From: Flaccisagitta enflata
Taxonomy: Eukaryota > Chaetognatha > Sagittoidea > Aphragmophora
Assembly: GCA_965153355.1 (NCBI GenBank)
Contig: OZ231127.1
Coordinates: 68,014,001 to 68,078,000 of the forward strand
Length of the DNA: 64,000 bases
Direction: 5' to 3'
In this document: one piece after another, positions 52,216-64,000 of the stretch
Position numbering within the stretch: the first letter of the stretch is position 1
Layout of the letters: every line of letters begins with the position of its first letter
The notes under the pieces: model-generated
Seen by the model: only the letters and a program-made list of their open reading frames with translations
Told to the model about the DNA's origin: nothing
Databases searched by the model: none
Program-made: the position numbers and the translations under genes

Positions 52216-54333
52216 AAGAAAGAAGAAATGGCGGCGGAAAAAGAAGAAATAAAGCGGAAGGGCGGAATGAAGGAGAGAAAGAAAGGAAATCTTTGGGCGG
52301 AAGTGAGATAGGAGCGCAGAAGCAGATACGGAAGAAGAGGATGGAGATAAGAAATCTTGGAATGATAGGGGAAGATGAAGGAGAGAGATGAGCTCATGAA
52401 GATAGTGGTGCAAAGAAGGGGGGGGGGTGCGTCTTGGAAAAGCCTCAGAGACGAAGATGACGAAGAAGATGAAAATATCTAGAATAGAAAGCGAGAAAGG
52501 AAAACAAAGGATGCGCGTGATTGATTAGAAATCAAGCAAGTGCAGCTCACTGACATTTGCATTTTATGACCTGAGCTTGAGATTCTAGAACTAAACCGCT
52601 TGAGATGCTAGAAGTTAAATTGAAGTAAAAACCAGTGGCAAAATTAAAACTCGTACTCAACAGGGATGATAGGGATGATGGGAATGAAGGGATATGCATT
52701 CCCGCTTTTGGTTAAAGACCCACTGTGCGGCGTGGCTAGCTGTTTCAACTTTATTTCAATGCCAAATTATTTTGAAGGTACTTAAAGTGAATTCTTATCG
52801 CGCGGATTATCATCAGTTTGAGTTTAGATTGTTGGCGCTGCACAGAGTAAGGTTTTCAGCAGTTAACACAGCTCAGACAGACATTTGAACATCGTACAAA
52901 ACTTTCTCATCCTAGGAATTAGACTTGCCGTAGATTTCAAGCTCGTCACAAAAGCACCTCCTTACGTTGTCTTGTCCATCGTTGTTTAATTTGTCTTCAT
53001 TTTCGTCGTGATGCAGAAACTAAACTTCCCTTTATGTCGTCATGACCGAAGTCTTCATCGTCGTCATTGTCGTCGCGATCGTCACCGCGATGCAGAAATG
53101 GTACTTCCCTTTGTGTCGTACCATCGATGAACCATAAAATGATCGGTTGGATCTAATTTGCATTTTACAACGCGGAAAGACGCGGGCCGAAGCGGGACGA
53201 AGCCGGACGAAGCGGGACAAAGCGGGACGAAGGGCGGTGATCACCGACTGTAACTGTAAGTGCGGGGACCGAGAGATGTGATCACCGTCTGATTCCGGTG
53301 AATCGACCTCTCTCTGTTGAACGGTTGTAATGTTATATGGCACAATGGGATGCGAGAAAATCAATCCACACATTCATTTGCATATTGTTTTTTTACAAAA
53401 ATGACTCAGTAAAATAATTATTTTAATCTTTTATAAATTCAATCAGCATCTTTTACTTACTTAAGAATCAAAATTGATAGATTGATAATCATATGATCAA
53501 GTAATTGATGGGTTAATTTTCAGATTAGTTCATAGGAGGATTTACACAAAAATCTAATTCGATGTACTGGTTATTGATCATTAGATCAGTAGAGAAATTG
53601 GTTATCTATGAATACTGACACAATACATAACAGTAGAGCACCGTTATAGCACATCCACCATAACCGCATGCCTTATCATTTGACATCGTTGCTATCTCAC
53701 AAGAGATTTTGTAGTTTACTAAAGAACCTGATTTTTTTCTCTATTGAGCCTCAACCGTATGTATAATCATCAAGCTTCGCTTCACGAAAATCATCCCCAC
53801 GTGCAGTCCATTCGAAACGTCACTCGGAAATTCGCGGCATCGGTCGCATCACAGTTCAAAGGAAGGACAAGAAAGGAAAGAATAGCGAGACATTTGGTGA
53901 CTGCGGCGAAGCGGCGGAGAAGAAACGGAAGGACGGAGGAACAAATGAATGAATGAACGAATGAATGATTGCCCATCGGACGTTTGTAGAGGAGAAACCG
54001 CCGAACGCGGGTCAGCAGGCGGTCACGAAGGTTGACGACTTAGAAGGCTCACGGGTCAGAATGGGGGAAGGGGGTGGGAATAGAGGCGGAAGAGAAGGGG
54101 GTGATGGAAGAGATGAAGAGTGACTGTTGTTGATGGACTACGTTTCCCCTTGCTATATTGCCGGTAAGAAAGGGTTCAGTAAAGGTAGCGGCAGCGTGTC
54201 GAGTGGTTCAAAAATAAGGCATGATCCATCCTTATATAACCAAGAGTATGTTATTTTCCATCCTTCGATCAAAACGGGGATTTTGTTTTTGAACCAAAGA
54301 TGCTTATATCAAAAAACGTTTTTTTTATCAACA
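52216..54333. other. No gene recognised
   Basis: Contains a GACGAAGCGGGA-type short tandem (53180-53232) and a loose direct repeat with CGATGCAGAAA...CTTCCCTTT (53010-53115). The minus frame of 113 codons at 53032-53373 crosses both and is unrecognised. Confidence 0.5.
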
Positions 54334-54815
54334 AGGCCGGATACACGGCTACCCAAGTCGCGTGCAGGTGGGCAGGGGCCATATTTGAGATCACCAGATC
54401 TTTTTGGCAGGAGCAGTAAGGTCCAAAAATAAAAATCATAAAAGTGAAGTGACGACCAACCGACTGACGGACAAAGCTGGTTGAGTCGTTNNNNNNNNNN
54501 CTGCCCCTGCCCATCAGCACGCGACTAAGGTAGCCGTATCCGGTTTGTTTTTAGTCGCGTGCTGCTACGCGACTCTACACCCCGCTTTGTCCGTCGGTCG
54601 GTCGGTCGGTTGGTCGGTCGGTCGGTCGGTCGGTCGGTCCGTCAGTCCTTTACTTTTATTCGTTTTACTTTTTTGACCTCGCCGCTCTTTCCTGCCGTCT
54701 AGTGACCTCAAATACGGCTCCTGCCGTCTAGTGACCTCAAATACGGCCCCTGCCTACCCACACGGCCCTGCCCACCCGCACGCGACTTCGGCAGCCGTGT
54801 ATCCGGCCTTGTTTT
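54334..54815. repeat. Cluster of three A-family copies around the N gap
   Basis: A reverse copy (54334-54490) runs into ten N (54491-54500). A forward tail (54501-54552) and then a complete forward copy (54553-54815) follow; that head is AGTCGCGTGCTGCTACGCGA with a longer loop. The third copy has a duplicated GTGACCTCAAATACGG segment. Confidence 0.7.
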
Positions 54816-55142
54816 TCATCAGGGTGGGTTTTGATGGATTTTGAATCCAATGATCATAACCCAAGGAAATTTCTCTTTTTTTCAAGTGATTGACATTTTT
54901 TTTTATTTTAAAGCCCCAAAAATCCAAATTCGAGGAGGTGTTGTCAAGTGTAAATGATTGATTCTTTTTAGATATTTAAGCCACAAGTATTTGTTTTAGT
55001 AGAAAGTACAAAATGTATGTATGTATTTGCCTCTTGCATGTGCGTTGAAAAAAAAAACATAGATGCAAGTTATCTTCTTGTTACATGTTAAACATCATGA
55101 AGCATTGCGACTTCATAAAATCTTTATGCAATAACAGAATCT

Positions 55143-55338
55143 TAAGTTGCGTGCACGCGACTCAATAACTCGCTATGTTGGTTGGTCGGTTGGTCTGTTG
55201 GTCCGCGTTAACTTTTTTTGGCATTACAGGCGTTTTTTGCGTTACTGCTCCTGCCCAAATGCTTGGGTAAGCTATTTTCATCACTGCCCCTGACCACCCG
55301 CACGCGACTTTGGTAGCCGTTAATCCGGCCTTGTTTCA
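55143..55338 (+). repeat. A-family repeat, full length
   Basis: GTTGCGTGCACGCGACTCAA, (TTGGTCGG)n, CCTGCCCAAATGCTTGGGTA, CCGCACGCGACTTTGGTAGC and a CCGGCCTTGTTTC end. Confidence 0.7.
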
Positions 55339-56075
55339 TTATAAAAACAGAAGTTTTTTTTAAACCACCCGGTTGGTAAATGCAGGACTCACTGCCAACA
55401 GAATAAAATCGTTTAGAAAGGTTCTAGAATTTTGTTCTGGACGTGGTTCAGTTAATATTATGTTTGGATTGTTTCAGTCGCTGGATTTGGTTACATCTGG
55501 CAAAACTTGAATTTCTATCAATTCTACGATTCTCGTGGAAATATCTTCGTCGCCGCATTTACTAAATCTTTTTTACTGTTTTTTCATCATTTGTTCATTT
55601 TTTTTTTCACCATTTTTCGCAACTTTCGGAATTGGATTTTGCATTTGAAAAGAGAACATCAAACAGAGGCGACATTTTTTCCGAGCATAAAAATGAAGAG
55701 GAGGAATCACACTTTGGCGAGATAAGAATAGTTGTTTTTGAAAAAAACATTTGCGGAAAGCATCGACCGCTATACTGAAATCATAATCCATCAGTTGCTC
55801 ACTGCTTACTTTTCTAGGTTTTATTCTTTAACCAATACCTACTCTCTAAAAAATTCCGATGGGCCTTATATTTCAGAGTGCTATAAAATACTGAATGAGC
55901 AGTAAAGACACCATGTCCATTCCTTTTGAAGCAACCTCCCAAACTTTGATTCTTTACCATTTTTATCAATGGGAATTTTCAACATCTCGATACATCTTGA
56001 AAGAATGATGTATTTCCTTTATCTGTGCCTGCGTCTGGTGGTTACTTTGTCAATTGACAAAGGACTGTCTCAGGC

Positions 56076-56215
56076 ATCTCCATCACCATCTCCATCTTCA
56101 TCTCCATCTCCATCTCCATCTCCATCTCCATCTCCATCACCATCTCCATTCATTCTTTTCATTCATTCATTCATTCATTCATTCATTCATTCATTCATTC
56201 ATTCATTTATTCATT
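56076..56215 (+). repeat. (CATCTC)n then (ATTC)n
   Basis: A six-base array of about 75 bases, then about 13 ATTC units. Confidence 0.9.
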
Positions 56216-56444
56216 CCCTTCTCTCTGTCTCTCTCTCTCTCCGTCTCCTTTCTCTCCTCCTCGCTGGTTTTAAACTCGCAAATTCCTTGTTTACATTCAA
56301 AGCGGATGAATATTCATATCAAAGAAAAAGAGAGAAAGAAAAAAAAAAAGAGGGAAAAGCCATTTGCCGTTCTAAACCAATGCTTGTCCAAAATCCGAGC
56401 CGGGAAGGGAACACGACGTCCAGGCATAAATCTGGAGATAGCAA

Positions 56445-56700
<256 letters not shown>

Positions 56701-57116
56701 AAGACAGAGAGATAGAGCGGGAGACAGAGAGACGGAGAGACGGAAAAAGAGGAACAGAGCAAGAGAAAGAAAGAAGACGCAACCGTTTTTGTCGCACACT
56801 GCTTTTGGTAAATTGTGTGATGTTGTCAAAGGCATTTCTGCGAAACGCCAACACATGTTGTCGCGAAGACTTTGAATACCCAAAAAAGCTAAAAATCGTT
56901 TTATTAGTGAAGGTGATTAAGACAATAACTAAAAAATATACAAATCAAAGTTTTCGTCTGTTGAAATTTTTTGAAATCACGATTAAAACCTGGAAAAGGT
57001 TGAAATAAGAGAGAATGTCAAATTGTGAAGGGTCGCTGCTGCTGGTGGATGGAAGCTTGAATGGAGGTGGTACGCACTTTTGATAAAAGGGGAAGAAAGT
57101 GCAGATGGTAGAGAGG

Positions 57117-57994
57117 GTGAAGAAGAAGAAGAAGAAGAAGAAGAAGAAGAAGAAGAAGAAGAAGAAGAAGGAGAAGAAGAAGAAGAAGAAGAAGAAGAAG
57201 AAGAAGAAGATGATGATGAAGAAGAAGAAGAAGAAGAAGAAGAAGAAGAAGAAGAAGAAGAAGAAGAAGAAGAAGAAGAAGAAGAAGAAGAAGAAGAAGA
57301 AGAAGAAGAAGAAGAAAGAAGAAGAAGAAGAAGAAGAAGAAGAAGAAGAAGAAGAAGAAGAAGAAGAAGAAGAAGAAGATAAAGAAGAAGAAGAAGAAGA
57401 AGAAGAAGAAGAAGAAGAAGAAGAAGAAGAAGAAGAAGAAGAAGAAGAAGAAGAAGAAGAAGAAGAAGAAGAAGAAGAAGAAGAAGAAGAAGAAGAAGAA
57501 GAAGAAGAAGAAGAAGAAGAAGAAGAAGAAGAAGAAGAAGAAGAAGAAGAAGAAGAAGAAGAAGAAGAAGAAGAAGAAGAAGAAGAAGAAGAAGAAGAAG
57601 AAGAAGAAGAAGAAGAAGAAGAAGAAGAAGAAGAAGAAGAAGAAGAAGAAGAATAAGAAGAAGAAGAAGAAGAAGATAAAGAAGAAAAAGAAGAAGAAGA
57701 AGAATAAGAAGAAGGAAAAGATGAAAAAAGAAAAAGAAGAAGAACGACAGCAACAACAAGAGGAACAAGTGACGCGAGGTCACAATATCGTTGCGGATGG
57801 GTGGGCAGGGGCAACCAAATCCCATCAACTCCCCCTGCCCCCCACCCCAACCACACACAAGCACCTTAAACGCTCATTTTCCCACTTTTTGACCCATGCT
57901 GACAGACGGACTGACAGACCAACGGACTGTCGGACAAAGCCTCTTGTAGAAATGGTGATGATGAAGAAGAGACCAAAAAAAAGATGAAGATGAA

Positions 57995-58053
<59 letters not shown>

Positions 58054-58180
58054 AGGAGAAGAAGAAAAAGAAGAAGAAGAAGAAGAAGAAGAAGAAGAAG
58101 AAGAAAAAAAGAAGAAGAAGAAGAAGAAGAAGAAGAAGAAGAATAAGAATAAGAAGAAGAAGAAGATGAAGAAGGAGAAT
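57117..58180 (+). repeat. Long (GAA)n arrays
   Basis: (GAA)n runs over about 600 bases at 57117-57720 and again at 57984-58180, with a C-family repeat between. Rare GAT, AAA and GGA variants break it. Confidence 0.95.
57768..57950 (-). repeat. C-family repeat
   Basis: On the minus strand: TTTGTCCGACAGTCCGTTGG, a CCC-rich middle, CCCTGCCCACCCATCCGCAA, CGATATTGTGACC, CGCGTCACTTG. It lies between two (GAA)n arrays. Confidence 0.65.
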
Positions 58181-58321
58181 GGGGTGATTGCGTATAAAAT
58201 AGACGTGAGTCATTCTTTGTGGCGTAGAAGAGATAAGGGAACTCTCAAGACCCAAGACTCTCTGGAAGGCCGAAAGAGAGTAAGGTTAAAACCCGGATTG
58301 AGAGGGAGTAAGTGAAAAAAT

Positions 58322-58662
<341 letters not shown>

Positions 58663-58871
58663 ACATAAAGAAAAAGAAAAGAGAGGAACTCAAAGTGACA
58701 GGCCGGATAAATGTAGACAATTGTAGGATATGGACAAAATATTTTACAGGGAAAATGCTATGTTCGTCAAATAGCGTTTATCTGTGTGCTTGTGTGTTCC
58801 TCTGCACATGTAAGTACGAGAGATACGAAGGAAAGAAGTTGAGTTTTTCCAGTTATTTTTCTTAGGTTCAT

Positions 58872-59219
58872 TTTGAACAAGGCCAACACCTATAAGTCGC
58901 GTGCGAGATTTACAGGGTAAGAATGACTTAGAATGACTTAGAATGACTTAGAATGACTGAAAATGACTTAAAATAACCAAAAATGACTTAAAATGACTTA
59001 AACTGACTTAGAATGACTCAAAATGACTTTGAATGACTCAAAATGACTTAGAATAACTATCAATGACTTTAAATGACTTAAATGACTTAAGACAAGTTTT
59101 GTTATAAAAAGTAAAGTGTGATTTGACGGACTGACGGACGGACGGGACTGATTGACGGACGGGACCGATCGATCGACTGACAAAGCGGGTTGTAGAGTCG
59201 CGTAGCACGCGACTAAAAA
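58872..59219 (-). repeat. A-family repeat with AATGACTTAG minisatellite insert
   Basis: On the minus strand the head is TTTTTAGTCGCGTGCTACGC and the tail is CTCGCACGCGACTTATAGG followed by GGCCTTGTT. About 170 bases of 10-base AATGACTTAG units (58920-59090) replace the usual middle. Confidence 0.65.
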
Positions 59220-59494
59220 TGAATGATTTTAATTTGAAGATCAAGAAAATATTGTTTTATCACAAATGAGCGCGTTTTTTTTTCACTCCGCACCAAAAGA
59301 AAAAAAAGCTGTTGGCTTTTGATTCTCGAGCTAAATCTGTTCTGCATATTCTTGCCCTCCCTCAACTCCTCTCCTAGAAATCACTGGGGAGTCAATTATT
59401 TTCTTTCTTCCTTCGCTCTTTTTCCAGCATTTTCATTCCCTTCTTTCACTTTTTGCTTATTTCATCGTTCATTCTCGTTTGTTCAGTCATTCAT

Positions 59495-59898
59495 TGATTC
59501 ATTCATTCATTTTATTCATTCATTCATTCATTCATTCATTCATTCGTTCATTCATTCATTCATTCATTCATTCATTCATTTATTCATTCATTCATTCATT
59601 CATTCCATGAGGAAAATAAGGAGTCGAGTATAAAAAGTTACACTAGTGTTTTTGCATGAAAGTATGACGCACTTAAACTTACGTGTAGGACAAACTTACG
59701 TGTAGGACAAACCAACCAATCGCTTTAGCATTTCTATTTTATCAATGATGCATCATCAAGCCTCATTCGTTCCTTGATTCATTCATTCGTTCGTACATCT
59801 ATTCATTCATTCATTTATTCATTTATTTTATTATCAATCTTTCTTTCTTTTCTTTCTTTCTCTCTTTTTTTCTTTCTTTCTTTCTTTTCTTTTTCTTT

Positions 59899-59958
<60 letters not shown>

Positions 59959-60025
59959 TCATTCAATCATTCATTCATTCTTCATTCATTCATTCATTCA
60001 TTCATTCATTCATTCTTTCTTTTTT

Positions 60026-60109
<84 letters not shown>

Positions 60110-60110
60110 G
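59495..60110 (+). repeat. (ATTC)n and (TTTC)n arrays
   Basis: (ATTC)n at 59495-59605; mixed ATTC/TTTC at 59775-60110. 59610-59770 is unique, with a small direct repeat (AAACTTACGTGTAGGAC twice near 59676-59710). Confidence 0.9.
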
Positions 60111-60691
60111 CTTCCTTTCTATTTCTTTTCTGTCTTTCTCTTTTCTGTCTTTCTTTCTTCCTTTTCATTTTTACTTGTTCTGTCTTTCTCTTTATGTTTA
60201 CTTACCTCTTTTGCCCTCTGGAATCATAGACTAGCCGTTCAGAAAGTAAGTTACAAAGACCCGTGATACTGAACATTCACTCACGTTCATCTAATCTCGA
60301 CCTACCCAATCAATCAATCAATGACGAAGGGGAAAAACATCCAATCCGTGCCTCTTTGGTGGGTTCCATTCTTTTCACTTCAAACACTTGAAAGCGATCC
60401 ATATATTACTTTAATACTTATCCCTCTACAAAACTTAAAAAGCTCATTGTAAATGAAGGAGCAAACATATATACATACCATTTCTTGATAAGAAACGAGA
60501 ACGAGAAAGAGAAGAAGAAAAAAGAGAGAAGAAGAAAAAATGGTTGTGAATGGATCAAAAACTTTTTGCATAACTGCCGATAACTGCCTCTCTCTGAGTC
60601 TTCAACTGTTTGTTTTCTGGGTATTGTTTATTCTTTTCTATCAACGTGATTTTCTTTTTTTTTCATTTTCAATCCTTCACTCTTGCTCTCT

Positions 60692-60732
<41 letters not shown>

Positions 60733-60829
60733 CTCTCTCAGTTTTTTTTTTGTCTGTCTATCTCTCTGTATGTATCCATGTCTATCTGTCAGTCTACCCA
60801 AAATCATTCTTGTCTTGTCTTGTCTATGA

Positions 60830-61170
<341 letters not shown>

Positions 61171-61445
61171 CGAGTGAAATTTGTAGAGTTTGAAATTGGT
61201 ATTTAACGTATGTAGAAGAAACAAAAATAAGAAAGTACACATTTTCTTTCTCAAGTTACAGCCTCATTGTCAAAATGATTTTCTATCATTCTCATGAGTG
61301 TGATGATTTTCATGCTTCAGTTAGCATTGATTCTCAGCAGAGGGATTGATGTACAGTTAAGTCCCGCACTAACAGATAACAAGGTATATAAAAATCTGAT
61401 TTGTAATACGTGAAACTCTGTTTCAGCTAATGTAAGATGTAAGAA

Positions 61446-61616
61446 GGCCGGATGCACAACAAGACAGTCACAGACAGTTGGGCTGGGGCCGTAATGCAAA
61501 AACCGCTCGCAATTCAAAAACATTTGGAATGGACCAACGGACTGACAGGCTAACCGATTAATCGACCAACTGACCAACATGGCAAGGTGTTGAGTCGCAT
61601 GTCTTAGACTAAAGAA
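61446..61616 (-). repeat. A'-subfamily repeat, decayed
   Basis: On the minus strand: TTTAGTCTAAGACATGCGAC, CCTTGCCATG, CCCAGCCCAACTGTCTGTGA and a CATCCGGCC end. Several stem positions have changed. Confidence 0.6.
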
Positions 61617-62012
61617 AAACAAGTTGATGCGACTATGAACTTACATCTATTATAAGCAGAAATCCGTTGGTGACGGGTCCGTTAGAGCGGGGTTTAACTG
61701 TAGCTGTATAAGGCTACCGCCGCATACGTCAGCATGCGGCAGCCTACAATAACGCATACATGTGCACATGTCAGCATGAGGCAGCCTCAGCTGAGATGAA
61801 GCGGCAAATGTCAACACGCTGCAGCATTGTTTACGCGGCATTGCCAAATTCGTCTCATATATCCTCAAATTGTTTTTTTCTTTTCAAAATATTGGACCAA
61901 ATTTGTAAACAATATAAATTATCTTTCGCGTCACCCCACCGAGTCTGTGGCAGAGACTGCATTGACTTCAAGCGGCAAACGAAGATAAGCTAAAGAAAAC
62001 AATTCGCGGCTT

Positions 62013-62285
<273 letters not shown>

Positions 62286-62309
62286 TCCTTCTTATTTTTA
62301 CACTGTGTT

Positions 62310-62575
62310 TCTTCTTCTTTTTCTTTTTCTTTTTCTTTTTCTTTTTCTTTTTCTTTTTCTTTTTCTTTTTCTTCTTCTTCTTCTTCTTCTTCATTTTCCT
62401 CTTCTTCTCCTTCATTTTCCTCTTCTTCTTCTTCTACTTACGCTTTTGTTTTCATTTTCCACTTTCTTTTCCTAATTCTTCTTCTTCTTCTTCTTCTTCT
62501 TCTTCTTCTTCTTCTTCTTCTTCTTCTTCTTCTTCTTCTTCTTCTTCTTCTTCTTCTTCTTCTTCTTCTTCTTCA
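62310..62575 (+). repeat. (TTTTTC)n and (TTC)n
   Basis: TTTTTC units at 62310-62370, then TTC-rich blocks to 62575, just before the B-family copy. Confidence 0.9.
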
Positions 62576-62624
62576 TCTTCTCCATTTTCTTCTTCTCCTT
62601 CTTCTTCTTCATTTCTTTTCCCTT

Positions 62625-62950
62625 TTGGGTAGCGGCCCCTATGTTTTCACACATCTGGGAAAATTTCTCCATCTCCAGGGCTTAAATCTCAGGCTTGTGG
62701 CTCAAATCCCAGTCATGAGACTTGGATCATAGCCTTGATGCTCAAATCTCAGTCTTTGGGCTCAAATCCCAGCCTCAAGGTTCCAACCCTCGACTTGAGG
62801 ATCTTATCTCAGTCGCCAGGCACAAACAATCACCCCACATAGGTCATCGGCTTCTTCAGGGCCACTGCCCCTCTCACTACCACATCCCTACTTACACGAA
62901 CTTAAGGGGTAATGGGTACCGCTGACCATCTGACGCTTCTGCGACTCTTA
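62625..62950. mobile_element. B-family copy
   Basis: The head GGGTAGCGGCCCC (about 62626), interior tandem CTCAAATCCCAG units (62680-62810), GGGCCACTGCCC (about 62860) and tail GGGTACCGCTGACCATCTGA (about 62918) match the 38.4-kb copy in layout. Confidence 0.6.
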
Positions 62951-63215
62951 TCCTCTTCTCCTTCTTCCTCTTCATCTGCTACTTCATCTTCTTCTTTTCC
63001 TTCTTCTTCTTCTTTTCCTTCTTCACCTTCTTCTTCTTCTTCTTCTTCTTCTTCTTCTTCTTCTTCTTCTTCTTCTTCTTCTTCTTCTTCTTCTTCTTCT
63101 TCTTCTTCTTCTTCTGCTTCTTCTTCTTCTTCTTCCTTCTTTTTCTTTTTCTTTTTCTTTTTCTTTTTCTTTTTCTTCCTCAACTTCTTTTTATTTTTTT
63201 CTATTTTTCTTTTTC

Positions 63216-63247
<32 letters not shown>

Positions 63248-63350
63248 TTTTTCTTTTTCTTTTTCTTCTTCTTCTTCTTCTTCTTCTTCTTCTTCTTCTT
63301 CTTCTTCTTCTTCTTCTTCTTCTTCTTCTTCTTCTTCTTCTTCTCCTCCT
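62950..63350 (+). repeat. (TTC)n/(TTTTTC)n array
   Basis: TTC and TTTTTC blocks, nearly all pyrimidine for about 400 bases. Confidence 0.92.
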
Positions 63351-64000
63351 TCAAAATCCTGCACTACAACCCGCGAGGATGTGTTTCAAGCCCCTTTTCA
63401 ATTCCTAGCATCTTCGTTTCGGCGATGTTTTTTTGCGGTTCACACCTTTTTACGCCAGTTACCGAGATGGGCGCTGTAAATTGAAATTTGTTGGAGCGAG
63501 GAGCTGCCAAGATCGTGACAAACGATGCAGTTCGGGTACTTACAAATCTAAAGAGTTCAAAGCACAAGAAAGAGAAGAAACTTTCGCGCGGCCTAAAAAC
63601 ACAAGAATGTTTTTTTTTTTACGTATTGATGCGTCTTTTGATGAAAAAAAAAAATGTGCATAACAAGCAAATACATTCACGAATTTTGCGCCCCCAAAAA
63701 AGAAGAAAAAAATGAAAAAGAAATGAAAATGGTGAAGACAAAGTTGGTCAACACGCGTACACGACAGATCCACCGACGTTCTGACATGCATGCTAATACG
63801 TAGGCCGACCTTTCTTTACCTAAAAGTAACGAAAAACAAAATGAAAAAAAAAAAGTGATGCGAAAATGACATCGGGAAATATAAACAAACGAAGGGGGGA
63901 AAAAATCGCTTGAAAAACATGTTTGGTCTTGTCAGATTAGCTTTTGACTGAGGTAAGACTAAACCTAGCTTTAAATACGCTGTAAAGCTGTAAGCATACA
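63351..64000. other. No gene recognised
   Basis: Unique sequence to the window edge; several overlapping frames under 85 codons, none recognised. Confidence 0.5.

Noticed and set aside
56945-57864. Two minus-strand frames of about 300 codons
   Set aside because: Both are read through (TTC)n; composition is poly-Ser/Leu/Phe only.

Overview
The window is eukaryotic nuclear DNA, most likely from an invertebrate animal. The evidence is one spliced NACHT (NLR-type) gene with consensus GT-AG introns, a C2H2 zinc-finger reading frame, BEL/Pao and LINE retrotransposon remains, and many small hAT-like and Tc1/mariner-like MITEs. Microsatellite density is very high. I cannot name the species. A run of 10 N (54491-54500) marks an assembly gap.

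Layout. 1-1808: nested palindromic repeats. 4.8-8.3 kb: foldback MITEs with TA duplications and a 1.2 kb hAT-like element carrying a nested insertion. 10-11.4 kb: LINE 3' remnant, MITE fragment and short A-family repeats. 11.9-12.4 kb: C2H2 zinc-finger frame (minus). 13.7-15.2 kb: a 242-bp hairpin element and two minisatellites. 15.3-17.2 kb: 3' part of a BEL/Pao element (minus) with its 3' LTR and intact integrase catalytic residues. 17.4-40 kb: almost no coding content; (CA)n, (ATC)n, (GAAA)n, (GT)n, (GA)n and (TTC)n arrays with A-, B- and C-type repeats and several MITEs. 40.2-43.6 kb: frameshifted LINE (minus) lying between two (GA)n tracts. 45.5 kb: short MITE. 46.5-49.64 kb: the NACHT gene (minus), with a probable 5' UTR exon, two coding exons and two introns. 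49.8-64 kb: more repeats and microsatellites, including (GAA)n of about 600 bp, (GA)n of about 340 bp and (TA)n-(TG)n of about 340 bp.

Only the NACHT gene looks like an intact host gene. Its 738-residue product has a P-loop, Walker B, sensor-like ILLTRP and the post-NACHT F-H-H...A-F-Y-L-A motif, but no recognisable death-fold domain or LRRs. The zinc-finger frame may be the last exon of a larger gene or a pseudogene fragment.

The most unusual content is a group of short interspersed repeats, here called A, A', C and B. They share one architecture: a GC-rich hairpin head, a (TCCG/TCGG)n tract, a variable middle, and a 3' segment complementary to the head. Head and tail sequences co-vary between subfamilies, so pairing or terminal-inverted-repeat identity seems to be maintained. 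I do not recognise these families. Most long open frames in the window are translations of microsatellites and are not listed as genes.
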